A stretch of 64,000 nucleotides of DNA from Aestuariivivens marinum (GCF_022662175.1 NZ_JAKMCR010000003.1:124001-188000), one strand, 5' to 3'. Counted from the first letter of the stretch, positions 38,566 to 48,446 are shown. Numbers and translations: made by a program. Notes: generated from the sequence alone by a model not told the origin.

Positions 38566-41487
38566 ATGGGCTTAGCGTCACATTTACAGACCTTAAGAAA
38601 AAAACTAACAGGAGAATTATTTTATGACGATTTAACTAAAGCACTTTATGCTACCGATGCCTCTGTTTATAGAATGTTGCCTATGGCAGTTGCATATCCC
38701 AAGACTAATAAGGACATCAAACTACTTATACATTTTGCTAAAGTGCATAAAGCTACTTTAATTCCACGTACGGCTGGTACTTCGCTTGCAGGACAATGTG
38801 TTGGGAATGGTATTGTAGTTGATGTGTCAAAGCACTTCACAAAAATTTTAAGTTTCGATAAAGAAACACAAACCATAACAGTACAACCAGGAGTGGTTCG
38901 TGATGCGTTAAATCTTTTTTTAAAGCCCCATGGTTTGTTTTTTGGCCCTAATACATCAACATCCAATCGATGTATGATAGGAGGTATGGTAGGTAATAAT
39001 TCCTCAGGTTCTACTTCTATTAAGTATGGTGTAACAAGAGATAAAGTTTTACAGATCCATACCATATTGAGTGATGGTAGTGAGGCCATTTTTGGAGAAG
39101 TAAGTACTGAACAGTTTTTAAATAAAATAAAAGAAGTAAGTCTAGAAGGGCAAATCTATAATACCATTTATAAGGAATTAAAACCAAGAGCAGTACAAAA
39201 TCAAATAATTGAAAATTTCCCAAAACCAGAAATCCATCGTAGAAATACAGGTTATGCCATTGATGAATTGATAAAATCTGAAGTCTTTTCTTCCTCCAAA
39301 GAATCGTTTAACATGTGCAAATTGCTTTCAGGCAGTGAGGGAACTTTAGCTTTTACGACACAAATTACATTAAAATTAGATAAGTTGCCACCTTCTGAAA
39401 CCATTATGGTAGCAGCACATTTTAACAGTATAGAAAACTGTTTATATGCTGTAGCTCCCTTAATGAAACATGACTTATATACCTGTGAAATGATGGACAA
39501 GACCATTTTGGATTGTACAAAAAACAACAAAGCCCAACAGGAAAACCGAGAGTTTTTACAAGGAGATCCTATGGCAATTTTAATGTGTGAGGTTAGGGCT
39601 AATACATTACAAGAGGTTAATGAACAGGCTGAGTCACTAATAAAGGATCTGGAAAAAACTGGTTTAAGTTATGCTAATCCCAAACTTGTTGGTGACGAAG
39701 TCAATAAAGCCAATGCGCTTAGAAGTGCTGGTTTGGGGTTGCTTGGAAATATTGTAGGAGATAAAAAAGCAGTAGCCTGTATAGAGGATACGGCCGTTGT
39801 ATTGAACGATTTAGCCAATTACATTTTTGAATTCACAGCACTGATGAAATCTTATAGGCAAAAAGCCGTTTATTATGCACATGCCGGTGCTGGTGAGCTC
39901 CATTTGCGTCCTATTTTGGACTTGAAGCAAAAAGAGGATGTTAGCTTATTTAGAAAAATAACCACGGATGTAGCACATTTGGTTAAAAAATATAATGGCT
40001 CTATGAGTGGAGAACATGGGGATGGTATTGTTCGAGCTGAATTTATCTCCATGATGATAGGTAAGGAGAATTATGAAATTTTAAAGCGCATAAAACAAGT
40101 CTTTGATGCTGATAATGTTTTTAATGCAGGGAAGATTGTCGACGCTTTTCCTATGGACCAATCCCTGCGTTACGAAGTTGATAGGGAAGAGCCCGAAATT
40201 GAAACCCTGCTCGATTTTTCTAAATCCCAGGGTATTCTTCGTGAGGCCGAAAAGTGTAACGGCTCAGGTGATTGTAGAAAGCTCCCCGAGTTTGGTGGTG
40301 TGATGTGTCCGAGTTATCGTGCGACACGAAATGAAAAAGATACTACACGAGCTAGGGCAAACGCGTTACGCGAATTTTTAACCAATTCCAATAAAGACAA
40401 CCGATTTGACCATAAAGAACTTAAAGAGGTTTTTGATTTATGTTTAAGCTGTAAAGCTTGCGCCAGTGAATGCCCCAGTAGTGTGGATGTTGCGAGTTTA
40501 AAAGCCGAATTTTTATACCAATACCAAAAAGTGAATGGTGTATCATGGCGAACTAAGTTGTTTGCGTATAACAACCAATTAAATAAGCTGGCGAGCCGTT
40601 TACCAAAAATTTCGAATGCCGTTTTTTCAAATGGATTGACGGCATCCTTATTGAAACGTTCCTTTGGAATCGCTAAAGAAAGAAGCTTGCCTCTTATTTC
40701 CCATAAAAGTTTAGACAACTATTATTTAAAATTTAGAACAGACAGGAGAAGAGGAGGTTATATTAAAAAAGTGTATTTGTTTAATGACGAGTTCACCAAT
40801 TTTTTGGACACACCCATTGGAATAGATGCTCTTGAATTGTTAAAAAGCTTAAATTACTTCGTTGAAATAATTGATCATAAAGAATCTGGTCGTACTTTCC
40901 TATCAAATGGATTCCTTGAACAAGCTAAAGTTTGTGCTAATAAAAATATTGAACTTTTTAAGGATAGAATTTCTGCAGAAACGCCTTTAATAGGTATTGA
41001 GCCTTCGGCGATTTTTACATTTAAAGATGAATATTTAAAACTTGCAGACAACAAAAAGGCAGCAGAATACATTACAAATCATACCTTTTTAATCGAAGAA
41101 TTTATTCAAAAGGAGATAGAATTGGGGAATATTACTTCTGATAGATTTACATTGGAGGAAAAAATTGTTAAATTCCATGGGCATTGTCATCAAAAAGCGT
41201 TGAGTAACCAAAGCTCTAGTTTTGCAGTTTTGAATTTACCCAAAAACTATAAAGTTACTATTATACCAAGTGGTTGCTGTGGTATGGCCGGTAGTTTTGG
41301 CTATGAAAAAGAGCATTATAAGGTAAGTATGCAAATAGGTGAACAAATTTTGTTCCCTGCGGTTAATAAGGCATCCAGAGACACTATTATTGCAGCTAAT
41401 GGAACTAGTTGTAGGCATCAAATAAAAGAAGGTACAGAGCGTGAGGCAAAGCACCCTATTAGTATTTTAAGGGAAGCCCTTCTTTAA
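38566..41487 (+). CDS. FAD/Fe-S oxidoreductase, D-lactate / D-2-hydroxyglutarate dehydrogenase-like (YdiJ type)
   Basis: 973 residues from the ATG at 38566. An N-terminal PCMH-type FAD domain ('LIPRTAGTSLAGQCVGNGIVVD', 'MIGGMVGNNSSGSTSIKYG') and an FAD-oxidase C-terminal domain ('YYAHAGAGELHLRPILD', 'SMSGEHGDGIVRAEF') are fused to Fe-S modules. These are 'CNGSGDC...GVMCPSYRATRNE', 'CLSCKACASECPSS' and a CCG domain ('HGHCHQKAL', 'GCCGMAGSFGYE'). This is the architecture of YdiJ/glycolate-oxidase-like enzymes that oxidise D-2-hydroxy acids and pass electrons on. In-frame ATG/TTG at 38485-38488 could add 26-27 residues, but no homology is evident there. Family clear, substrate uncertain. Confidence 0.9.
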   Translation: MGLASHLQTLRKKLTGELFYDDLTKALYATDASVYRMLPMAVAYPKTNKDIKLLIHFAKVHKATLIPRTAGTSLAGQCVGNGIVVDVSKHFTKILSFDKETQTITVQPGVVRDALNLFLKPHGLFFGPNTSTSNRCMIGGMVGNNSSGSTSIKYGVTRDKVLQIHTILSDGSEAIFGEVSTEQFLNKIKEVSLEGQIYNTIYKELKPRAVQNQIIENFPKPEIHRRNTGYAIDELIKSEVFSSSKESFNMCKLLSGSEGTLAFTTQITLKLDKLPPSETIMVAAHFNSIENCLYAVAPLMKHDLYTCEMMDKTILDCTKNNKAQQENREFLQGDPMAILMCEVRANTLQEVNEQAESLIKDLEKTGLSYANPKLVGDEVNKANALRSAGLGLLGNIVGDKKAVACIEDTAVVLNDLANYIFEFTALMKSYRQKAVYYAHAGAGELHLRPILDLKQKEDVSLFRKITTDVAHLVKKYNGSMSGEHGDGIVRAEFISMMIGKENYEILKRIKQVFDADNVFNAGKIVDAFPMDQSLRYEVDREEPEIETLLDFSKSQGILREAEKCNGSGDCRKLPEFGGVMCPSYRATRNEKDTTRARANALREFLTNSNKDNRFDHKELKEVFDLCLSCKACASECPSSVDVASLKAEFLYQYQKVNGVSWRTKLFAYNNQLNKLASRLPKISNAVFSNGLTASLLKRSFGIAKERSLPLISHKSLDNYYLKFRTDRRRGGYIKKVYLFNDEFTNFLDTPIGIDALELLKSLNYFVEIIDHKESGRTFLSNGFLEQAKVCANKNIELFKDRISAETPLIGIEPSAIFTFKDEYLKLADNKKAAEYITNHTFLIEEFIQKEIELGNITSDRFTLEEKIVKFHGHCHQKALSNQSSSFAVLNLPKNYKVTIIPSGCCGMAGSFGYEKEHYKVSMQIGEQILFPAVNKASRDTIIAANGTSCRHQIKEGTEREAKHPISILREALL

Positions 41488-41672
41488 CCTAGATATTGAA
41501 TTATTGGTTAATAGTTATTAAGTACGTTATAGTACAGATTGTTTTCTTTATCATTGGTTATAACGTGTGACTGAGAGCTGAAATTGTAATTTGTTAATCG
41601 AAACGATCACTTTTTAGAAACAGTACATTGTGTATTTCTAAGAATAGATTTACTTTAGCAAAAAATAACATT

Positions 41673-42731
41673 ATGGCTGGTAATTCCTTTGGAAAACTAT
41701 TTAATTTAACTACTTATGGAGAATCCCATGGCCCTGCTTTGGGCGGTGTCATTGATGGTTGTCCACCAGGGGTAACTTTAGATATTGAAGCCATTCAAAA
41801 TGAATTGAACAGACGCAAACCTGGTCAGTCTGCCATTGTCACCCAGCGTAAAGAACCTGATACCGTAAAATTTCACTCTGGTATTTTTGAAGGAAAAACA
41901 ACGGGTACTCCCATTGGTTTCGTTATTGAAAACACCAACCAAAAATCACACGACTATAGCCATATCAAAGATAGTTACAGGCCAAGCCATGCCGATTATA
42001 CCTATGATCAAAAATATGGTTTACGGGATTATCGTGGTGGAGGTCGTAGTTCAGCTCGTGAGACTGCATGTCGTGTAGTTGCTGGGGCGATTGCAAAGCA
42101 AGTGCTAAAGGATGTTGAAATAACGGCTTATGTATCTGCCGTTGGCACTATGAAACTTGATAAGCTATATACCGAATTAGATTTATCCCAAACGGAATCT
42201 AACGCCGTACGTTGCCCAGATCAAACTATGGCCGCCAATATGGAAACCTATATAAAAGAAGTGCGCAGCAAAGGCGATACGGTTGGAGGTATTGTAAGCT
42301 GTGTGATTAAAAATGTACCAGTTGGTTTAGGCGAACCTGTTTTTGATAAATTACATGCCGAACTTGGTAAGGCCATGCTATCCATTAATGCGGTTAAAGG
42401 TTTTGAATATGGTAGTGGTTTTCATGGAAGTACCATGTACGGTAGTGCCCACAACGATGCATTTAATACAGATGGCTCTACAAAAACTAATTATTCTGGA
42501 GGTATACAAGGGGGGATAAGCAATGGTATGGACATTTATTTTAATGTAGCCTTTAAGCCTGTGGCGACCTTAATACAGAAATACGATACTATCGATAAGG
42601 ATGGTAATATTGTAGAAATGCAAGGTAAAGGACGCCATGATCCTTGTGTGGTGCCGCGCGCTGTACCTATTGTAGAAGCTATGGCTGCTTTGGTTTTAGC
42701 CGATTTTTATTTACTTAATAAGATGTATTAG
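41673..42731 (+). CDS. aroC: Chorismate synthase
   Basis: A 352-residue FMN-dependent enzyme that forms chorismate from EPSP, the last common step to aromatic amino acids. All three signatures are visible: '[18 protein letters not shown]' (residues ~15-32), '[22 protein letters not shown]' and '[18 protein letters not shown]'. The ATG at 41673 ('[10 protein letters not shown]') is the family start; a TTG 45 bases upstream is not needed. A TACTTTAG box at 41651 may be its -7 element. Confidence 0.97.
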   Translation: MAGNSFGKLFNLTTYGESHGPALGGVIDGCPPGVTLDIEAIQNELNRRKPGQSAIVTQRKEPDTVKFHSGIFEGKTTGTPIGFVIENTNQKSHDYSHIKDSYRPSHADYTYDQKYGLRDYRGGGRSSARETACRVVAGAIAKQVLKDVEITAYVSAVGTMKLDKLYTELDLSQTESNAVRCPDQTMAANMETYIKEVRSKGDTVGGIVSCVIKNVPVGLGEPVFDKLHAELGKAMLSINAVKGFEYGSGFHGSTMYGSAHNDAFNTDGSTKTNYSGGIQGGISNGMDIYFNVAFKPVATLIQKYDTIDKDGNIVEMQGKGRHDPCVVPRAVPIVEAMAALVLADFYLLNKMY

Positions 42732-42758
42732 ATTCATTTTTTAGTAATCTGTTTATTT

Positions 42759-43181
42759 ATGAAATTCTCTGACGAACAATTTGAGGCTGTTACCTATATT
42801 TTTGAAAGAGCACATGGAAATATAAAAACCGATTATGAGAACGAAGTGATAAATATGTCTGGGCTTTCAAAATTTGAGCATTCCTTTTTGGAAAGAAATA
42901 TCGTTAATGATCTTGATAAAGGAGTATATAACAATTCTACTGATCGAATAAGTGCTTATTGGGTATTGGGTAAGCGATTTAATAGAAATTTGATACCTGC
43001 CTTTCAAAAGTGGTTACGTTATGAATTAGATAGCAATGATGCTATTGCTGTTTATCAAATACTTATCGCTCTTGGAAACATGGATGAACCAGTTTTTAAT
43101 CCAAAACGAAATGGTTCTTATGCTTCTTGGGAAGCTGAACTAAATATTGAAGACGCAAAGGATTATCTAAAGCATATTTAA
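42759..43181 (+). CDS. Conserved small protein of unknown function (DUF5958-like?)
   Basis: A 140-residue soluble helical protein. 'SGLSKFEHSFLERNIVNDLDKGVYNNSTDRISAYWVLGKRFNRNLIPAFQK' suggests HEAT-like helices; the C-terminus has 'YQILIALGNMDEPVF' and 'NIEDAKDYL'. It resembles the small DUF5958-type proteins sometimes found with contact-dependent or T6SS toxins as immunity factors, but my recall of that family is not firm and no toxin gene is nearby. It lies 27 bases after aroC. Confidence 0.6.
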   Translation: MKFSDEQFEAVTYIFERAHGNIKTDYENEVINMSGLSKFEHSFLERNIVNDLDKGVYNNSTDRISAYWVLGKRFNRNLIPAFQKWLRYELDSNDAIAVYQILIALGNMDEPVFNPKRNGSYASWEAELNIEDAKDYLKHI

Positions 43182-43297
43182 AAATTCTTTTGATTACGTA
43201 TGGTATAATTTCTACATCTTATACATTCTAAATACAAAAGTAATTCGACTAAATAATTATTTCTTAACTTTCTATTCCAAATAGATAAGTGTTATAT

Positions 43298-43603
43298 ATG
43301 AGAAATAAGAAAGAAGGAACCATGATGCAAATGGTTCGGTTTAAAACCAGATTGTCAGAAGAACAACTTCTTAAAGTCGCCAAGGAGCGCGAACCTCAGT
43401 TTAAAGCCATTTCCAGAATCTTACAGAAATATTATCTCAAATTAGAAGATCATGAATATGGCGGTGTTTATGTTTGGGATTCTATAGAATCGCTAGAAAC
43501 ATACAGGACTTCAGATTTAGCTGTCTCCATCTCTGATGCTTATCAGGTTGTAGAGCCTCCTACCATTGAAATGATGGATTTCTTATTTGAACTTAGAGCC
43601 TAA
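43298..43603 (+). CDS. Small dimeric alpha/beta-barrel protein (YdhR/ABM-like)
   Basis: About 101 residues from the ATG at 43298 (an ATG at 43322 is also possible). The pattern 'QMVRFKTRLSEEQLLKVAKEREPQFKAI', 'LQKYYLKLEDHEYGGVYVWDSIESLETYR' and 'VEPPTIEMMDFL' is that of ferredoxin-like dimeric barrels such as YdhR and antibiotic-biosynthesis monooxygenases. Such proteins bind small hydrophobic molecules; catalysis is unproven for most. The next gene begins 10 bases after its stop. Confidence 0.72.
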   Translation: MRNKKEGTMMQMVRFKTRLSEEQLLKVAKEREPQFKAISRILQKYYLKLEDHEYGGVYVWDSIESLETYRTSDLAVSISDAYQVVEPPTIEMMDFLFELRA

Positions 43604-43613
43604 TACTGTTGTG

Positions 43614-44156
43614 ATGAGATGGGTTAAACTTCTTTTAATAATAGCGAAAGCTAGATTTAGACCAAAGGTTAATGGTTCAGAAACCACACGTGTAAATTTT
43701 AGGGTTTGGGTAACCGATATTGATGTATCGGTGATGAATCATGCTGCCATTATGACTGTTTTTGAAATGGGAAGAGCAGATTTTATGGTACGGACCAACT
43801 TTTTTAAAGTGGCTACAAAAAATAAATGGTTTTTTCCCAATCAAGCCATTCATGTACAGTTTTACAGGCCACTTAAAATGTTTCAAAAGGCTGAAGTTTA
43901 TACTAGAATGTCTTTTGTTGACGATACATGGTTCTATTTCGAACAAAAAATCATGAGAAAAGGGAAACCCGTAGCAGCTTGTTTAGCCAATGGTTTGGCC
44001 AAACGGGGCAGGGAGACAATAGCTACTTCAAAAATCATTGAAGCTTTAGAGATAGATTCCAGTAAAGTACCCCGAAAAAAAAATGAACTAATAAATCTTT
44101 TTAATGTTAGTAATGGAGAGATGACTAGCAAGATTATAGAAAACTGGGATCTGTAA
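43614..44156 (+). CDS. Acyl-CoA thioesterase-like (4HBT/THEM6-type) protein
   Basis: 180 residues from the ATG at 43614 (GTG at 43611 also possible). It has a hot-dog-fold pattern: 'TTRVNFRVWVTDIDVSVMNHAAIMTVFEMGRADFMVRT', where Asp/His lie at the 4HBT catalytic site, then 'IHVQFYRPLKMFQKAEVYTRMSFVDDTWFYFEQKIMRKGKPVAACLANGLAKR'. Members hydrolyse acyl-CoA or acyl-ACP thioesters. A C-terminal ~45-residue tail is outside the fold. It follows a YdhR-like gene closely and so may act with it on a hydrophobic metabolite (inference). Confidence 0.8.
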   Translation: MRWVKLLLIIAKARFRPKVNGSETTRVNFRVWVTDIDVSVMNHAAIMTVFEMGRADFMVRTNFFKVATKNKWFFPNQAIHVQFYRPLKMFQKAEVYTRMSFVDDTWFYFEQKIMRKGKPVAACLANGLAKRGRETIATSKIIEALEIDSSKVPRKKNELINLFNVSNGEMTSKIIENWDL

Positions 44157-44270
44157 AGATTATTTTACTTTTTTAAAAGTCAAAGTAATTTGGTTTTGAC
44201 ACAAAACCATCAAAAATAATTATATTGCTTCAGAAATAATTTCTAAAACAAATAATACAAAAAATAAACT

Positions 44271-45596
44271 TTGAAAAAACTAGCACTACACTGGAAGATT
44301 ATTATTGGAATGGTTCTGGGAATCATTTTTGGCTTCATTATGAATACTATTATTGGTGGAAAAGAATTTGTGACCGATTGGATAGCCCCATTTGGCACTA
44401 TTTTCATTAATCTTTTAAAGTTAATCGCTGTCCCTTTAATTTTGGCATCATTAATCAAGGGAATTTCAGATTTAAAAGATATCTCTAAAATAAAATCCAT
44501 GGGTTTAAGAACTATTGGAATATATATAACCACTACTTTGATAGCCATTGTTATAGGCTTAGGTATTGTAAATGCTATTAAGCCTGGTAATGGTATGCCT
44601 CAAGACACTATCGAAAAGATTAAATTAAAATACGAGAATGATGAAGGAGTAACAGGTAAACTAGTGGAAGCATCTGCTCAAAAAGATGCTGGGCCATTAC
44701 GTGCGTTAGTTGATATTTTTCCAAGTAATATATTTAAGTCTTTTTCAGAAGCTTCTATGTTACAGATCATCTTTTTTGCTTTGTTTGTTGGTATTTGCTT
44801 GTTGTTAATTGGTGAACGAAAAGCCAAACCCCTGATAGATTTTTTCGATTCCCTTAACGAAGTAGTAATGAAAATGGTGGATTTAATTATGCTATTTGCC
44901 CCTTATGCGGTTTTTGCCTTACTGGCCAATGTTATTATAGCTTTTGATGATACTGAAATATTAGTAAAACTTTTATATTATGCTCTGTGCGTTGTTGGAG
45001 GATTGATATTAATGATACTATTTTATCTTATTTTAGTTGGGGTATTTGTGAAAAAATCACCTTTGTGGTTTATTAAAGAGATTAGTCCCGCACAGTTATT
45101 AGCATTTTCTACTAGTAGTAGTGCTGCTACATTACCTGTAACAATGGAACGTGTTGAAGAACACTTGGGAGTTGATAAAGAAGTTTCGGGTTTTGTTTTG
45201 CCAGTTGGAGCTACTGTTAACATGGATGGCACCAGTCTATATCAGGGTATAGCTGCCGTTTTTATAATGCAGGTTATTTGGCCCGAGGGATTGACCTTTA
45301 CCAACCAAATGGTAATTGTTTTAACTGCCTTATTGGCATCTATTGGAAGTGCTGCGGTACCAAGTGCAGGTATGGTCATGTTGGTTATAGTATTGGAATC
45401 TATTGGATTTCCAGCAGAATTGTTGCCCATTGGTTTAGCACTTATTTTTGCAGTAGATAGACCGTTGGATATGTGCAGGACTGTAGTAAACGTTACAGGA
45501 GATGCTACAGTTTCCATGTTGGTTGCCAAATCTTTAGATAAGATACATGAGCCGAAGCCTAAAGAATGGGATGATCATTACGATGAAGTGAAGTAA
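44271..45596 (+). CDS. Dicarboxylate/amino acid:cation symporter (DAACS family)
   Basis: A 441-residue inner-membrane transporter of the GltP/DctA/GltPh family that imports glutamate, aspartate or C4-dicarboxylates with Na+ or H+. The re-entrant loop HP1 serine-rich motif 'LLAFSTSSSAATLPVTMERVEEHLG' and the 'VNMDGTSLYQGIAAVFI' (NMDGT) motif of TM7 are intact, as are 'SIGSAAVPSAGMVMLV' of HP2 and 'DRPLDMCRTVVNVTGDA' of TM8. Translation starts at TTG (44271). The gene precedes the ATP-grasp gene by 23 bases and may share its transcript. Confidence 0.95.
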   Translation: MKKLALHWKIIIGMVLGIIFGFIMNTIIGGKEFVTDWIAPFGTIFINLLKLIAVPLILASLIKGISDLKDISKIKSMGLRTIGIYITTTLIAIVIGLGIVNAIKPGNGMPQDTIEKIKLKYENDEGVTGKLVEASAQKDAGPLRALVDIFPSNIFKSFSEASMLQIIFFALFVGICLLLIGERKAKPLIDFFDSLNEVVMKMVDLIMLFAPYAVFALLANVIIAFDDTEILVKLLYYALCVVGGLILMILFYLILVGVFVKKSPLWFIKEISPAQLLAFSTSSSAATLPVTMERVEEHLGVDKEVSGFVLPVGATVNMDGTSLYQGIAAVFIMQVIWPEGLTFTNQMVIVLTALLASIGSAAVPSAGMVMLVIVLESIGFPAELLPIGLALIFAVDRPLDMCRTVVNVTGDATVSMLVAKSLDKIHEPKPKEWDDHYDEVK

Positions 45597-45619
45597 TTTA
45601 ATTAAAAACCTAAAACTAA

Positions 45620-46657
45620 ATGAACGTATGTTTTATAATGTACCCATGGGGTGACATTAATCCAGATACAGATTCATCCCTTGCGCTTATTAAAGAGTGT
45701 GCAAAAAGGGGACATGGCGTTGCGATGTGCACGCCAGCTAATTTAACCATTCGAAATAGTGTAACCAATGCATTTTGTACAGTTATTAATAGAATGGAAA
45801 AGGTACCCAGCAGCCAAAAAGTATTTTATAATAAAGCAAATTTACGTGAGGAGATGTTACCTTTGGCGGGGTTTGATGCCATATTTTTTAGAGCCAATCC
45901 ACCTTTGGATCCTATTATGTTGAATTTCTTGGATTCAGTAAAAGATGATGTCTTTATCATCAATTCACTGGAAGGTATGCGGGAGGCCAACAACAAACTC
46001 TATACCGCTGCCTTTGGTGATGCTCACAGCAATATTATACCAGCGACCCATGTATCAAAGAACAAGAAGTATTTAATCAAGCAGATTAAAGAATCCAAAG
46101 CCGATAAAATGATTTTAAAGCCATTGAATGGCTTTGGAGGATCGGGTGTTATATTGATTGAAAAGTCAGCGATGAGCAATATTAATTCGTTATTGGACTT
46201 TTATATTAATAGTGGTGATGGTGATTCCAATTACGTTATTTTACAGGATTATATTGAAGGTGCCGATCAAGGAGATATACGTATTCTTTTATTAAATGGC
46301 GAACCCATTGGAGCTATGAGGCGGGTTCCTGGTTCTGATGACCACCGTTCAAATGTTTCTGCTGGGGGTAGTGTGCAAAGACATAATTTAACTAAGGCTG
46401 AAAAAGCCTTATGCAAACAAATTGGCCCTAAGTTGGTTAATGATGGTCTTTATTTTGTAGGCATAGATGTGATTGGAGGCAAGTTAGTTGAGGTTAATGT
46501 GATGTCACCTGGAGGTATTACTTATATCAATAAGGTATATAAACCAAAGATTAAGATTGAAGAAAAAGTGATTGACTTTTTAGAAAGTAAGGTATTGGAT
46601 AAACTGCAAGCCTTCGATAGGCGCGCACGATTGCGAAAAACAGTAGAGGACGCTTAG
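45620..46657 (+). CDS. GshB-like ATP-grasp amide ligase
   Basis: A 345-residue ATP-grasp enzyme that resembles prokaryotic glutathione synthetase throughout. It has an N-terminal pre-ATP-grasp domain ('CFIMYPWGDINPDTDSSLAL', 'AIFFRANPPLDP'), the ATP lid 'MILKPLNGFGGSGVILIE', 'GDIRILLLNGEPIGAMRRVPG', and the Mg-binding end 'GLYFVGIDVIGGKLVEVNVMSPGG'. GshB joins glycine to gamma-Glu-Cys. No gshA lies here and the cell has bshA, so the true product may be another peptide or amide. It is followed by an amidohydrolase and a metallopeptidase, the pairing that makes this block interesting. Fold is certain, product is not. Confidence 0.88.
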   Translation: MNVCFIMYPWGDINPDTDSSLALIKECAKRGHGVAMCTPANLTIRNSVTNAFCTVINRMEKVPSSQKVFYNKANLREEMLPLAGFDAIFFRANPPLDPIMLNFLDSVKDDVFIINSLEGMREANNKLYTAAFGDAHSNIIPATHVSKNKKYLIKQIKESKADKMILKPLNGFGGSGVILIEKSAMSNINSLLDFYINSGDGDSNYVILQDYIEGADQGDIRILLLNGEPIGAMRRVPGSDDHRSNVSAGGSVQRHNLTKAEKALCKQIGPKLVNDGLYFVGIDVIGGKLVEVNVMSPGGITYINKVYKPKIKIEEKVIDFLESKVLDKLQAFDRRARLRKTVEDA

Positions 46658-46786
46658 TATAAATAGGTAGTTTACAGTTTGCAGTCTCATTTGTAATGAA
46701 AAAAATTAAAGTAATAACAAGATTGAAAATGAAGATTGAGAGATAGCATTACGCATAGAATCCATAATAACACAATAACCTAAAAA

Positions 46787-47608
46787 ATGAGTGTAAAAAT
46801 AACAATCACCCACCCATTAGTTTCTGTAGATTGGCTTAACGAGAACATTAATGCCGATAATTTGGTTGTTTTGGATGCAACCATGAACAAGCCATTAGAC
46901 GCTTCCCAAAAACAAATTCCTAACGCTCGTTATTTTGATATAAAAAATAGATTTAGTAATACCACTGATCCTTTTCCAAACACTTTTCCGTCAACTGAGT
47001 TATTTCAGGAAGAGTCTAGGCTATTAGGAATTTGTAATGATAGCGTTATAGTGGTGTATGATGACAAAGGCATTTATTCCAGTGCCCGTGTTTGGTGGCT
47101 ATTTAAGGCTTTTGGGTATGATAATGTAGCTGTTTTAAATGGTGGTTTTCCTGCTTGGACAAAGGCTAGTTATAGGACAGAACCCTTGCAGTTATATAAT
47201 GGTGAAACAGGTGATTTTACACCTAATCTTCAGCCTAACCTGATGAAGTTTTTTAACGACATAAAAGCTATTTCGAAAAATAAGAGCCATCAAATAATTG
47301 ATGCTCGTTCTGTAGGTCGGTTTAATTGTGAAGAACCCGAACCCAGAGCTGGGTTACGAATGGGAATTATTCCCAATTCAGTTAATTTACCCTACACAGA
47401 TTTGTTGGAAGATGGTATGTTAAAGGACGAAAACCTCTTAAAGCAAAAATTTGACCAATTGGCCGATACAGATGATCCACTAGTGTTTTCTTGTGGTTCA
47501 GGAATAACGGCTTGTGTATTGGCATTAGGTGCCGAAATTTCTGGTTATAATAATATTTCTGTGTATGATGGGTCTTGGACAGAATGGGGAACTTTGGTTA
47601 AAGAATAA
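46787..47608 (+). CDS. Two-domain sulfurtransferase (3-mercaptopyruvate/thiosulfate type)
   Basis: 273 residues with two rhodanese domains. The first (residues ~10-130, 'VLDATMNKP', 'YDDKGIYSSARVWWLFKAFGY') lacks a catalytic Cys. The second (~165-270) carries Cys236 in the loop 'FSCGSGITACVLALG', the CGSG-type loop of mercaptopyruvate sulfurtransferases rather than the CRxGxR of thiosulfate rhodaneses. It would pass sulfane sulfur to a thiol or cyanide. It ends 2 bases before the next gene, so it is translated from the same mRNA as the amidohydrolase and metallopeptidase. Confidence 0.92.
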   Translation: MSVKITITHPLVSVDWLNENINADNLVVLDATMNKPLDASQKQIPNARYFDIKNRFSNTTDPFPNTFPSTELFQEESRLLGICNDSVIVVYDDKGIYSSARVWWLFKAFGYDNVAVLNGGFPAWTKASYRTEPLQLYNGETGDFTPNLQPNLMKFFNDIKAISKNKSHQIIDARSVGRFNCEEPEPRAGLRMGIIPNSVNLPYTDLLEDGMLKDENLLKQKFDQLADTDDPLVFSCGSGITACVLALGAEISGYNNISVYDGSWTEWGTLVKE

Positions 47609-47610
47609 GT

Positions 47611-48441
47611 ATGGAAAAACTTTCAGTACAACAAATTATTCAAAATATAAAGGACGAAATAATTTTTGAAGCTGTTGCTTCGGATTATTCATTTACTATA
47701 AAGATTTCAGCCTATGTCCCTTATGCTTGTGGTGCAATACATGATGGACATCAATTTAGAAAAGAGCTATGGGAACCTTGTCTGCATACTGAATATGAGC
47801 GGTGGTACGAAGAAGACCCAGAAACTAAGAATATGGTGCAATCGCTTCCCATCGTTATTGCTGGTTGTGATTCACGATTTGAATACGATCTAAATAGGGG
47901 GCCAGATGAGGCTGTTTTTGTAACGGCTTGGGGCAAACAGTTATGGAAATATCCACTAACAGAAGCAATCATTTCTAAAAGCCTTGAGAAGCATGCAAAT
48001 TTTTATAAAGTAGTGCATGCCCTAATTGAAACTTTGGAATCTAAATTTGGGTTTTGTACGGTTTACGATATGCACAGCTATAATTGGAAACGATGGGATA
48101 GAGAAGTGCCGACTTGGAATTTGGGTACTAGCAATATTGATAATCAACGATTTGGAAATGCTATTGAGCAATGGCGGCTAAGCCTATCGGAAATACAATT
48201 TCCCAATGGAATTAAATCCACTTCAAAGATAAACGATACCTTTCAAGGCAATGGTTATTTTTTAAAATATATTACCCAAAATTTTAAAAATACCTTAGTT
48301 TTGGCAACCGAAATAGCCAAGGTGTACTGCGATGAATATGAACAAATTATATTCCCCGAAGTGGTTTCGACGGGAGAAAGGGAATTGAAGGAACGTATTC
48401 CCAAGCACGCACTGGAAACGTATAATATTTTTAAACCTTAA
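47611..48441 (+). CDS. N-formylglutamate amidohydrolase-fold protein
   Basis: A 276-residue member of the FGase family (zinc amidohydrolase fold related to M14 carboxypeptidases). It has 'VPYACGAIHDGHQFRKEL', 'CDSRFEYDLNRGPDEAVF' and 'TVYDMHSYNWKR', which carry the likely metal-binding Asp/Glu/His. The C-terminal ~65 residues are helical. Classical HutG-type enzymes hydrolyse N-formylglutamate in histidine breakdown, and hutI does occur at 59 kb. The conserved neighbours here (ATP-grasp ligase, DUF1704 peptidase) suggest another amide substrate. Gaps of 2 and 5 bases to its neighbours show a tight operon. Confidence 0.85.
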   Translation: MEKLSVQQIIQNIKDEIIFEAVASDYSFTIKISAYVPYACGAIHDGHQFRKELWEPCLHTEYERWYEEDPETKNMVQSLPIVIAGCDSRFEYDLNRGPDEAVFVTAWGKQLWKYPLTEAIISKSLEKHANFYKVVHALIETLESKFGFCTVYDMHSYNWKRWDREVPTWNLGTSNIDNQRFGNAIEQWRLSLSEIQFPNGIKSTSKINDTFQGNGYFLKYITQNFKNTLVLATEIAKVYCDEYEQIIFPEVVSTGERELKERIPKHALETYNIFKP

Positions 48442-48446
48442 GCTTA

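Noticed and set aside
38667-39089. A 140-residue minus-strand frame in the same dehydrogenase gene
   Set aside because: Lies opposite the conserved FAD-binding domain; no start context or motif.
40314-40718. A 134-residue minus-strand frame within the FAD/Fe-S dehydrogenase gene
   Set aside because: Antisense shadow of an intact, conserved domain.
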